NCBI GenBank assembly: GCA_963710205.1
Contig: CAVPZG010000006.1
Coordinates: 248,001 to 312,000 of the forward strand
Direction: 5' to 3'
DNA: 64,000 bases
Source: Pacificimonas sp963710205
GTDB lineage: Bacteria; Pseudomonadota; Alphaproteobacteria; Sphingomonadales; Sphingomonadaceae
Positions within the stretch are counted from its first letter, which is position 1, and every line of letters begins with the position of its first letter. Below, piece by piece: positions 51,259 to 59,064 of the stretch. The notes under the pieces are model-generated. The model ran no database searches and was not told the DNA's origin. It was given only the letters and a program-made list of their open reading frames with translations. The translations under genes were made by a program, and so were the position numbers.

Positions 51259-51711
51259 ATGTCTATCGAAGCAATTGGCAATGTCAGCGCGGCTTCTGCG
51301 GCGCAGCCGGGGCGGGAAAGTGGCCTCGCCACTTTGCAATCCGAGGCGGGCGCCTTTGTCGGTGGGCAGATCGGAAACCTCTCGCTCAGCCCCGAACGGC
51401 GCGCTGCGTTCCAGGACGCCTGGCCATCTGCGGATGCCATCGGGGTCGATGCCTTTGTCGACAGGCTGTCGGCGGAATTCTCGCCTGACGGGATCAGCGA
51501 GCAAAGCGACCTCCTCTACAGCGCGGGCCAGTTTGCCGAACAGGTCTCGGTGCATCTGCATGTCCATCAGCTGTCTGCGGCAGGCGAGGCACTTCGGCCG
51601 ATCGCCGGTGCCATGGATCACGCGTCGGCCGCGCACCCTCAGATTGGCACGGCATCTGATGCTTCGAACTGGCTCGGCGCCGCTGCCAATCGTCTGGGCG
51701 AAACGGGCTAG
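51259..51711 (+). CDS. Unknown protein with T3SS box; secreted-protein candidate
   Basis: 150 residues, starting MSIEAIGNVSAASAAQPGRE. The N-terminus is rich in Ser, Ala and Ile with few charges, as in T3SS signals, and has no Sec signal. The middle is helical and slightly acidic, with LHVHQLSAAGEAL near residue 95. No Cys, no recognisable domain. It ends before a short gap to the convergent RND gene. A palindrome of the T3SS type lies 70 bases upstream. Could be an effector, needle-tip or translocator part, or a chaperone. Confidence 0.55.
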   Translation: MSIEAIGNVSAASAAQPGRESGLATLQSEAGAFVGGQIGNLSLSPERRAAFQDAWPSADAIGVDAFVDRLSAEFSPDGISEQSDLLYSAGQFAEQVSVHLHVHQLSAAGEALRPIAGAMDHASAAHPQIGTASDASNWLGAAANRLGETG

Positions 51712-51759
51712 GCACCAGGCTCCGCGCTTAGCAGAAGCGCCCCCTATAAAAACGTCGGA

Positions 51760-54700
51760 TCACTCGGCGGGCGCAGCGCCTGACGCCTCGATCTGATCTT
51801 CCAGTCGCCGCGTCACGTCCAGGGGCGAGCCGGTCTTGCGGCATAGCAGGTAATAAAAGGCCGGAATGACGACCAGTGTCAGCAGCGTCGATATGCCCAC
51901 GCCCCAAACGATGACCGTTCCAATGGCACCGCGCGCGCCTGCGCCTGCGCCGGTTGCCAGCATCAGCGGCATTGCGCCTGCCACGGTGGCGATCGACGTC
52001 ATCAGTACGGGCCGCAGACGCCGCTTGGACGCCTTCAAGATGGCGTCGACAAATTCCATGCCCTGGTCACGCAGCTGGTTGGCGAATTCGACGATCAGGA
52101 TACCGTTCTTGGCCGCGAGTCCGACAAGCATGACGAGACCGATCTGGCTGTAGAGATTCAGCGTTCCGCCCATGACCGTCAGTCCCAGCACGCCGCCGCC
52201 GACGGCCAGGGGCACACCCAGCACGATCACGAAGGGACTGATGAAACTTTCAAATTGCGCGGCCAGCACGAGATAGACGAGGAAGATGGTGAAGCCGAGC
52301 ACCAGCCAGATGGAGCCACCGGTTTGCCTCAGCGCGCGGGATTCGCCCTCATAGCCGATTGCCGCGACCTCCGGCAGCGAGGCGGCTTCTTCCTCCAGAA
52401 ATGTCAGCGCGTCGCCCAGTGAGGCGCCGGGGGCGAGCGTGCCCGACAGTTTGATCGCGCGTAATTTGTTGAACCGGTTCAGCGATCCCGCTTCGGCGCG
52501 GGTGGTCGTGTTGACCAGTGCCGAAAGCGGGACGACGCCGCCTTCGCGCGAGCGGACATAGACGCCGGTCAGGTCCTCGGCTGTCACCCTGTCCTCGGGT
52601 TCGGCCTGCAGCACGACATCATATTCCTCGCCCTTGTCGATATAGGTGCCGACGCGGCGTGATCCCATCATGGTTTCCAGCGTGCGTCCAATATCCTGCA
52701 CCGAAACGCCAAGGTCCGCAGCCCGGACCGTGTCCACATCGACAACAAGCTGCGGCCGGGTTTCCTCATAATCCGCCTCCAGAGTGGCGATTCCAGGGAA
52801 CTGGTCCGCGGCAACGAACAGCGCGTCGCGGGCGCGGGCAAGTTCCTCATAGGTGTCGCCCGCGATGACGAATTCGATGGGCTCGCCGCCGCGCCCTCCG
52901 ATGGTCGAGCCGCCGCTCACGAAGACGCGTGCCTTTGGATAGGGGGCGAAGGCGGCATTGATCTGGTCCTGCGCCTCCGCCGTGGTCATGTCGCGCTTGT
53001 CCCAGTCCTTCAGGAACATGATGATGCGGCCACCGGAAAAATCGCCGGACGGGCCAAAGCTCGCGGGCGCGCGCAACAGGACGCGGCGACCGGGGATGGC
53101 GCTGTCGGTTTCCTCTTCATCGACCATCGGCATCAGAATGTCCTGCGCCTCCTCCATCGTGGACACCAGCCGTTCCCAGCCCGCGCCTTCCGCGATGTTG
53201 ATGCTGCCGAACATGAAGCCTGTGTCCTCGGGAGGAGCGAGTTCGCTTTCCAGTGTCGAAAGCGAAAGGCCGCCGATGACGAAGACCGCGACAAGAGCGC
53301 CGCCGCCGACGATCAGCGGGCGTTTCACGAGGCGCGACAAAATGCTCACATAGCGTGAGGACATGGTATCGAAACGATCATCGACGAACCGTGTCAGCCT
53401 GGTCGCGCCGCCGCCCTTCTTCAGGATTTTCGAGCACATGACCGGAATCAGCGTCAGCGCGACGAATGTGGATATGGATACCGATACGATCATGGTGATC
53501 GCCAGTTCCCGGAACAGAAGCCCGGTATTTCCCGGCAGGAACATGACGGGAATGAAGACCGCGATCACCACCAGGGTGGTGGCGATGACGGCGAAGCCCA
53601 CCTGGCGCGCGCCCTCATAGGCCGAAACCAGCCTGCTTTCGCCCGCCTCGATCCGGCTGTAGATATTTTCGAGAACAACGATGGCATCGTCGACCACAAG
53701 GCCGATGGCCATGACCAGCGCCAGAAGCGTCAGCAGATTGATCGACAGGCCGAGCAGCCAGAGCACGAAAAAGCTGCCGATAAGCGAAATGGGAACCGTG
53801 ACGGCGGGAATGATCGTCGCACGCACGGACCCCAGGAACAGATAGATGACGGCGACCACCAGCAGGGCGGCGATGGCGAGCGTTTCCCACACATTCTCGA
53901 TGGCCTTCGCGATGAAGACGCTGCTGTCATAGCTCACGGCAAGTTCAACGCCTGCCGGCAGCAGCTTGGTCACCTCGGCTGCGCGTTCCTTGACATCATT
54001 CGCAACCGCAAGCGTGTTCGCGCCCGATTGCCTGACGATGCCGATACCGACGCCCGGCACACCGTTCGAGCGGAAATAGTCGTACACGTCTTCCGGCCCA
54101 AGCTCGACGCGCGCGACATCGCCCAGCCTCAACTGGGAACCGTCCTCGCCGCGCCTCAGGACCAGACCCCGAAAATCGTCGACATCGCGATAGGCGCGGG
54201 ACACGCGTACCGTCAGATTCAGGTCATCGGATTCAACGCGGCCCGCGGGCAGTTCGACATTCTCGCGCCGCAGGGCGGCTTCGATGTCGGCCGGTGTCAG
54301 ACGATAGGCGGCGAGGGACTGGCGATCCAGCCAGACGCGGATGGCCGGTCTCTGCGAACCGCCCCCGCGCACGCGGGCAACACCGTCGATGCTGGAAAAA
54401 CGGTCAACCAGAACGCGGTCGACATAGTCTGCAAGCCAGAGCGGGTCGCGCCCTTCACCTGTAAGATTGAGCCACATGATGGGACGCGCATCGGCATCGA
54501 CCTTGTTGACTTCGGGCGGGTCCGCCTCCTCGGGCAGATTATCGAGTGCGCCGGACACGCGGTCGCGCACGTCATTCGCGGCGCTGTCGACATCTCGCGA
54601 CGGCGAAAACTCTATGGAAACGGACGATTGCCCGTCGCTTGAGGATGACCGGATCGTGTCAATGCCCTCGATCCCGGCAATCCTGTCCTCGATCAGCTGG

Positions 54701-54891
54701 GTGATCTGGGATTCGACAACGGCCGCCGCGGCGCCGGGATAGCGCACGTCGACGGACACAATGGGCGGATCGATTGCCGGATATTCCCGAACGGGCAGCT
54801 GCATGAACCCGACAATGCCCGCGATCACCAGAAGAACGCTTAGGACGGCCGCGAACACCGGACGCTTTACGGAGACATCCGACAGCATCAT
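51760..54891 (-). CDS. RND efflux pump inner-membrane protein (AcrB/HAE-1 type)
   Basis: 1043 residues with twelve membrane helices and two large periplasmic domains. Features include the start SVKRPVFAAVLSVLLVIAGI, VREYPAIDPPIVSV, the proton-relay helix with GLVVDDAIVVLENIYSR, and LYSQIGLVMLVGLAAKNGIL. This is the drug/solvent-type (HAE-1), not the metal-type (HME) pump. It is coupled to the adaptor upstream by an ATGA overlap. An outer-membrane channel is not encoded next to it. Confidence 0.95.
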   Translation of the reverse strand: MMLSDVSVKRPVFAAVLSVLLVIAGIVGFMQLPVREYPAIDPPIVSVDVRYPGAAAAVVESQITQLIEDRIAGIEGIDTIRSSSSDGQSSVSIEFSPSRDVDSAANDVRDRVSGALDNLPEEADPPEVNKVDADARPIMWLNLTGEGRDPLWLADYVDRVLVDRFSSIDGVARVRGGGSQRPAIRVWLDRQSLAAYRLTPADIEAALRRENVELPAGRVESDDLNLTVRVSRAYRDVDDFRGLVLRRGEDGSQLRLGDVARVELGPEDVYDYFRSNGVPGVGIGIVRQSGANTLAVANDVKERAAEVTKLLPAGVELAVSYDSSVFIAKAIENVWETLAIAALLVVAVIYLFLGSVRATIIPAVTVPISLIGSFFVLWLLGLSINLLTLLALVMAIGLVVDDAIVVLENIYSRIEAGESRLVSAYEGARQVGFAVIATTLVVIAVFIPVMFLPGNTGLLFRELAITMIVSVSISTFVALTLIPVMCSKILKKGGGATRLTRFVDDRFDTMSSRYVSILSRLVKRPLIVGGGALVAVFVIGGLSLSTLESELAPPEDTGFMFGSINIAEGAGWERLVSTMEEAQDILMPMVDEEETDSAIPGRRVLLRAPASFGPSGDFSGGRIIMFLKDWDKRDMTTAEAQDQINAAFAPYPKARVFVSGGSTIGGRGGEPIEFVIAGDTYEELARARDALFVAADQFPGIATLEADYEETRPQLVVDVDTVRAADLGVSVQDIGRTLETMMGSRRVGTYIDKGEEYDVVLQAEPEDRVTAEDLTGVYVRSREGGVVPLSALVNTTTRAEAGSLNRFNKLRAIKLSGTLAPGASLGDALTFLEEEAASLPEVAAIGYEGESRALRQTGGSIWLVLGFTIFLVYLVLAAQFESFISPFVIVLGVPLAVGGGVLGLTVMGGTLNLYSQIGLVMLVGLAAKNGILIVEFANQLRDQGMEFVDAILKASKRRLRPVLMTSIATVAGAMPLMLATGAGAGARGAIGTVIVWGVGISTLLTLVVIPAFYYLLCRKTGSPLDVTRRLEDQIEASGAAPAE

Positions 54892-55979
54892 GGCGCGGCG
54901 CTTCCCTGTGTGCCGGCGGCCGGTTCGCCGTTCGCCCGCTCTCTGAAGATGGGCGCGACGGGTGCGTCGTCACGGACCTTCACGATGCCGTCGATAACGA
55001 TGGCATCGCCCTTTTCGACACCGCGCAGGATTTCGACCATGCCGTCCCGGCGCGCGCGGGTTTCGACGGCAGTGCGGCGGGCGATCGGATTTTCGCCATC
55101 GCTCTTTTCCAGCTTGAAGACGAAATTCTGATCGCCCTGCGAAACCAGTGCCGTTTCCGGTACGGCAAGGCGCTGGCGGGCATCGGAAACGATCTCCACC
55201 GTCAGCAACATGCCCGGCCTCAATCTGCGGTCGGGGTTGGGCAGGCGCGCGCGCACGGTGACACTGCGTGACAGGGGATCGATCAGCGGTTCGATGCCGT
55301 CGATATTGCCGCGAAATAGCTCGTCCGGATAGGCGGCCGATTTCGCTTCTATCGGCTGACCCTTGGTCAGCGCGCCCAAAAAGGCTTCGGGGACAGTGAA
55401 ATCGAGGTTGATGGTCGAAATGTCGCTGATCGTCGCGATGGGGGAGCCGGCGTTGATGACTGCGCCTGCCGAAATGGTCCTGAGACCGACGACTCCGTCG
55501 AACGGCGCGCGAATGACCCGGTCGGCGATCTGGGAACGCACGGCATTGGCATCGGCGCGGGCGGAATCGCGCAGGGCAATCTGGGAATCGACGCTGGAGC
55601 GGGTCGCAAAGCCGCGGTTCTGCAAATCCTGCAACCGGTCCAACTGCTGCTGGCTTTCGCGAACCCGCGCCTCGATGGCGGCCAGGTCGGCGCTTTCCTC
55701 ACTTCGCGAAAGCTGTGCGATGACATCGCCGCGGCGCACGGTTTCGCCGTCCGTGAAATTGATCCGCTCAATCCGCTCGGTAACCGGGGCGGTCATCACG
55801 GTCTGTTCCTGCGCATAGGCTGTGCCGACCGCTTCGATACTGTCGGAAAAGCGTGCTTCCGTGACATAGCCGCCGACGACGGTCGCCGCCCGGTCTTCGC
55901 GCCCGCCGCCCTGATCTTCGCCGCAGGAAGACAGGCCTGTAAGCAGGACAAGGGCAGCCAGGATTCTATAAAATGACAT
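54888..55979 (-). CDS. RND periplasmic adaptor protein
   Basis: 363 residues. A lipoprotein-like signal (ILAALVLLTGLSSCGED, lipobox LSSC), a lipoyl half-motif INFTDGETVRRGDVIAQL, a coiled-coil hairpin (about 90-130), then RAPFDGVVGLRTISAGAVIN and the beta-barrel and membrane-proximal domains. It tethers the RND pump encoded next to an outer-membrane channel. Standard MexE/AcrA-type length. Confidence 0.94.
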   Translation of the reverse strand: MSFYRILAALVLLTGLSSCGEDQGGGREDRAATVVGGYVTEARFSDSIEAVGTAYAQEQTVMTAPVTERIERINFTDGETVRRGDVIAQLSRSEESADLAAIEARVRESQQQLDRLQDLQNRGFATRSSVDSQIALRDSARADANAVRSQIADRVIRAPFDGVVGLRTISAGAVINAGSPIATISDISTINLDFTVPEAFLGALTKGQPIEAKSAAYPDELFRGNIDGIEPLIDPLSRSVTVRARLPNPDRRLRPGMLLTVEIVSDARQRLAVPETALVSQGDQNFVFKLEKSDGENPIARRTAVETRARRDGMVEILRGVEKGDAIVIDGIVKVRDDAPVAPIFRERANGEPAAGTQGSAAP

Positions 55980-56124
55980 GTAATCTGCAGTAGCTGGCTT
56001 TGCGCCGCTGCGCTACCTGACATCGCTCCTGTGAAAGTTGCGGCTGAAAGTCGCGCGTCCCTAGCTTGCAGCCCTCCAGTTACCGCCCCCGCGAAGAAGG
56101 ACGCAGACCTGCCCGGCTGCCGGT

Positions 56125-56859
56125 CTATTTTGCAAGCATCCAGACGGCCATGGCGATCATCATCAGGTTTTCCGTCAGCGATACGAAGCCCAGCGGGACA
56201 TTGCTGTTGCCGCCGACACAGGCGCATTTGATCTCGCGCTTGTCGATATAGACGGCCTTGACCACGCTGACGGCGCCTATGGTGCCGATGAACAGAGCGA
56301 CGGGTGCCGACAGGAACGTGAGCGCGCCCGATATCATCAATATGCCCGCGAACGCCTCGGCGAAGGGGTAGATGAATCCGTATCGCACCCAGCGCCGGGC
56401 GAGCAGGTCATAATTCAGGAACATGGTCGAGAAGCTGCGCACGTCCTGCAGTTTCTGCACAGCGAGAAGACACATGGAAAAGGCGATGAACCATTCACCA
56501 GCGCGCACCGTCAGCAGCGCGCCATACGCTGCCCAGCTGGTCGCCAGCGCCATCGCCGCAGCGACGGCGAAGATGGCAATGACGGGCTGGTAGCTGGTTT
56601 CATCTTCCGATTTGACGGACTTGTTGAAATAGGCGCGGAGGTCGTCATAACCGCCAATCCGCTTGCCATCGATGAAGGTTTGCGGGGTCGTCTCGACACC
56701 GTGTTTTTCCTTGAAGGCGTCGGTCTCTTCCCGCGTCTTCAGATGATGATCCTCGACGTCGAAGCCCTCGCGCTCAAGCAAGTCAACGGCCTTCAGACCA
56801 TAGGGGCAGACATGCTCCTCCATGACCATCCGGTACACGGTTGCGGTTTTGGTGGTCAT
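56125..56859 (-). CDS. Glutaredoxin-MauE/DoxX-like fusion membrane protein
   Basis: 244 residues. The N-terminal glutaredoxin-like domain (about 1-80) has EEHVCPYGLKAVDLLEREGFD with a single Cys (CPYG) and TTPQTFIDGKRIGGYDDL. Four membrane helices of the MauE type follow (about 95-240), with a late CACVGG motif in KCACVGGNSNVPLGF. MauE-type proteins support disulfide or electron delivery in the periplasm. The start at 56859 (MTTKTATVYRM) has GGAGTG upstream; 56868 is possible. It lies in the minus-strand metal cluster, so a role in metal thiol chemistry is likely. Confidence 0.85.
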   Translation of the reverse strand: MTTKTATVYRMVMEEHVCPYGLKAVDLLEREGFDVEDHHLKTREETDAFKEKHGVETTPQTFIDGKRIGGYDDLRAYFNKSVKSEDETSYQPVIAIFAVAAAMALATSWAAYGALLTVRAGEWFIAFSMCLLAVQKLQDVRSFSTMFLNYDLLARRWVRYGFIYPFAEAFAGILMISGALTFLSAPVALFIGTIGAVSVVKAVYIDKREIKCACVGGNSNVPLGFVSLTENLMMIAMAVWMLAK

Positions 56860-56871
56860 AACGGGCACTCC

Positions 56872-57396
56872 TTATTCAACATCCGCATTCAGCGCGCCTT
56901 CAAAATCCGGAATGGGCCTCGCTTCGGCGGCGGTATCGCTCACGGCTTTGCCATTCTCTGCGATGTCGGCAATCAACCACTTCATTTCCTTGATCTCCCG
57001 GCGCTGCGCCCTGATGATCTCGTTCGCCATCTGGCGCACGCGGGGATCGGAAATATTGGCCCGCTCGCTGGTCAGTATGGCGATACTGTGATGCGGGATC
57101 ATCGCCTTCATCCACGCCGTGTCCGCGACCGTTTCCTGGCTGCGCACGAGATATAGCGACCCGGTAAAGACCAGCGCGGCACCGACGAAGATTCCGATGT
57201 TGACCTTCGTCTTTTTGTACATGCCAAGCATGAAGGCGAGCATGATGATGGCCATCGTCGCACCCATGTAAAGCGCCATCCACATGCGCGTCTGACTGAA
57301 AAAGACATGACCCAGCTGGTAGGTATTGAGATACATCAGGCCGTACATGATGACCGTGGACGCGGCGATCATCGCTGCGAAGCGCGCGTAGGACAT
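56872..57396 (-). CDS. DUF305 membrane protein
   Basis: 174 residues. Three membrane helices (about 5-27, 38-60, 68-86) and a C-terminal DUF305 domain with the conserved DTAWMKAMIPHHSIAILTSE (two adjacent His, probably metal-binding) and IIRAQRREIKEMKWLI. DUF305 proteins are common in copper and silver resistance clusters. It begins the short operon with the glutaredoxin-MauE gene. Confidence 0.88.
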   Translation of the reverse strand: MSYARFAAMIAASTVIMYGLMYLNTYQLGHVFFSQTRMWMALYMGATMAIIMLAFMLGMYKKTKVNIGIFVGAALVFTGSLYLVRSQETVADTAWMKAMIPHHSIAILTSERANISDPRVRQMANEIIRAQRREIKEMKWLIADIAENGKAVSDTAAEARPIPDFEGALNADVE

Positions 57397-57475
57397 GCCA
57401 ACTTCCCCTTTTACAGTTTCAACGATTTCGGGTCCGCGGCGGCATGATGGTTCCCACGATTCACAGCGCGGGGGT

Positions 57476-57592
57476 TCATCCTGCCCTCTTCCGCTTCGCG
57501 TATTCTGGCGCGACTGAGGCGGCGCGTTCGTGGGCGAAAACCGGGCTGGCGGAAAATACGGCCGGTGTTCCGGCCAGGATAAACGTCTTCAT
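57476..57592 (-). pseudogene. Truncated remnant of a secreted protein gene
   Basis: A 38-codon frame starts MKTFILAGTPAVFSASPVFA, a good signal peptide, then AHERAASVAPEY and stops after AKRKRAG. A signal followed at once by a stop, in a gap of 211 bases inside the metal cluster, looks like the 5' remnant of a periplasmic metal-binding protein gene whose body was lost. A real small peptide cannot be excluded; the ribosome site is weak. Confidence 0.4.
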
Positions 57593-57607
57593 AATGGTAT
57601 CTGCGGT

Positions 57608-58060
57608 TCAGCGGGGGTAGGAAGCAAAGACGCGGCGACCGCCGGGCCCAAAGGCAATGACATCATAGGGCTGGATGCGGCCGCCCATCTCCATGCCGGG
57701 CGATCCGATGGGCATCCCGGCAACAGCCAGACCGGCAACCCCCTCTGGACGCTCGTTCAACAGCCGTGCAATTTGCTCGGCGGGGACATGGCCCTCGATC
57801 ACATATCCATCGACGATCATCGTGTGGCAGGAGGCGAGATCTGGCGCGACGCCGCGCTCAATCTTGACCGCCGCCATGTCGTCGTGATTCTCGACGTTCA
57901 CGTCGACGCCCAGCGCCTCGCGAACATGATCCGCCCATTTTGTGCAGCATCCGCAATTGGGGTCACGCATCATGACATATTCCGCCGCGCTTGCCGCGAC
58001 GGAACAGGCTGCGGCACCGAGCATGATGCCTGCCGCGAAAAAGTTCTTAGTGGGACGCAT
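57608..58060 (-). CDS. DUF411 periplasmic metal-binding protein
   Basis: 150 residues. Signal peptide (NFFAAGIMLGAAACSVAASA), then the conserved DPNCGCCTKWADHV motif (CxCC) and a later ASCHTMIVDGYVIEGHVP with Cys and two His, the expected metal ligands of the DUF411 family. Such proteins accompany copper resistance genes. It overlaps the DUF2231 gene by 14 bases. Confidence 0.9.
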   Translation of the reverse strand: MRPTKNFFAAGIMLGAAACSVAASAAEYVMMRDPNCGCCTKWADHVREALGVDVNVENHDDMAAVKIERGVAPDLASCHTMIVDGYVIEGHVPAEQIARLLNERPEGVAGLAVAGMPIGSPGMEMGGRIQPYDVIAFGPGGRRVFASYPR

Positions 58061-58697
58061 CAGTCATTTCCTTGATAGGGGCGAGATGTCCCTCGCCGTG
58101 GGTAAGTTCGCCGCCGAGCCAGCCCTGCCAGACAATCGCTGCCGACAGCGCGGCTAGCGGAATGCGGAGAAACGTGCGCCGCTCGGCACGGCTCGCCACC
58201 ATGGCCGCGAGCAACGACAGGGCGGCGACGGCACTGCCGTTCCAGCGATGATAGGCGAGCGTTTCATGGCGGTCAGTGAGACGGAAACCGCCCGCGAACC
58301 AACCAAGTGCCGTTGCGGTCACTGCGCCGGCGGCGCCGGTCCAGGTCAGGAACCGAACCACAACGCCCAGCCCGCTTGCAGGCCTCAAGATCAGAAGCAG
58401 TTCCGCCAGCGCCGCCGCTAGCAGCAGGGCGATTGGGAAATGGACCACCGCCGGGTGCAGGCGGCCCAGATAATCGGCCGCATCGAAGTCTGCGGGCGCG
58501 GCTGCGACGACCATATCCGCTGACGTGGCAACAGGTCCATCGGTGGCGCCGGCATCCACAGACGAGGCTCCCTCGGCGCCTTTCGCAGCCTCGGTCGCGG
58601 CAGGGACGTCGTTATTGCGGTGCCCTTCATGTGAGGCCGCGCCGAAAGACAATCCAAGGGTCGCCACGACCACGGCCGCCAGCGCAGACCCTCGCAT
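58047..58697 (-). CDS. DUF2231-like membrane protein
   Basis: 216 residues. Signal or anchor (SALAAVVVATLGLSFGAA), an Ala/Asp-rich linker, then four membrane helices (about 82-205) beginning with the DUF2231 motif LHPAVVHFPIALLLAAALAE and containing HRWNGS. Its His residues may hold metal or heme. The start overlaps the stop of the CsoR-like gene, giving the order csoR-like, DUF2231, DUF411. Confidence 0.8.
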   Translation of the reverse strand: MRGSALAAVVVATLGLSFGAASHEGHRNNDVPAATEAAKGAEGASSVDAGATDGPVATSADMVVAAAPADFDAADYLGRLHPAVVHFPIALLLAAALAELLLILRPASGLGVVVRFLTWTGAAGAVTATALGWFAGGFRLTDRHETLAYHRWNGSAVAALSLLAAMVASRAERRTFLRIPLAALSAAIVWQGWLGGELTHGEGHLAPIKEMTDASH

Positions 58698-58978
58698 CAG
58701 CGTTTCGCTTTTTCGAACAGCTCGATCAGTTCGTTGAACTTTTCACGTTGTTCGTCCGCGTCTCCGGAGGCGATCGCTTCTGAAACGCAGCAGGCGGCAT
58801 GATCCTTCAACACTTCATTTTCCGCGCGCGAAAGGGCGGCGCGTACGGCCTGGATCTGGGTCAATATGTCGATGCAATAACGGTCCTCGTCGACCATGCG
58901 CGACAGGCCATGCACCTGTCCGGCAATCCGGTTGAAGCGGTTCATCTTGGCTTTTTTGCGACTTTCTGGCGCGCGCAT
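58697..58978 (-). CDS. CsoR/RcnR-family metal-sensing repressor
   Basis: 93 residues, all-helical. Family features are NRIAGQVHGLSRMVDEDRYC with the first Cys ligand, ILTQIQAVRAALSRAENEVL and HAACCVSEAI, giving the Cys-His-Cys set of copper sensors of the CsoR type. The start at 58978 (MRAPESRKKAKMNR) is standard; a longer frame to 59038 would run through the operator. It probably represses itself and the divergent copA. Confidence 0.92.
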   Translation of the reverse strand: MRAPESRKKAKMNRFNRIAGQVHGLSRMVDEDRYCIDILTQIQAVRAALSRAENEVLKDHAACCVSEAIASGDADEQREKFNELIELFEKAKR

Positions 58979-59012
58979 CGGAACCTCGTTGTTGCTTCTG
59001 AATTCGCTTGTT

Positions 59013-59034
59013 ATATAACCCCCCCGGGGTATAT
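59013..59034. promoter_or_regulatory. CsoR-type operator between the sensor and copA
   Basis: ATATAA followed by seven C (59019-59025), four G (59026-59029) and TATAT: an AT-flanked G/C-tract inverted repeat of the sort bound by CsoR/RcnR/FrmR proteins. It lies 35 bases before the csoR-like start and 31 before copA, so one site can control both directions. Confidence 0.72.
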
Positions 59035-59064
59035 TCAAGCGTGGCTTCGAGAAAGGCCTTTGTC

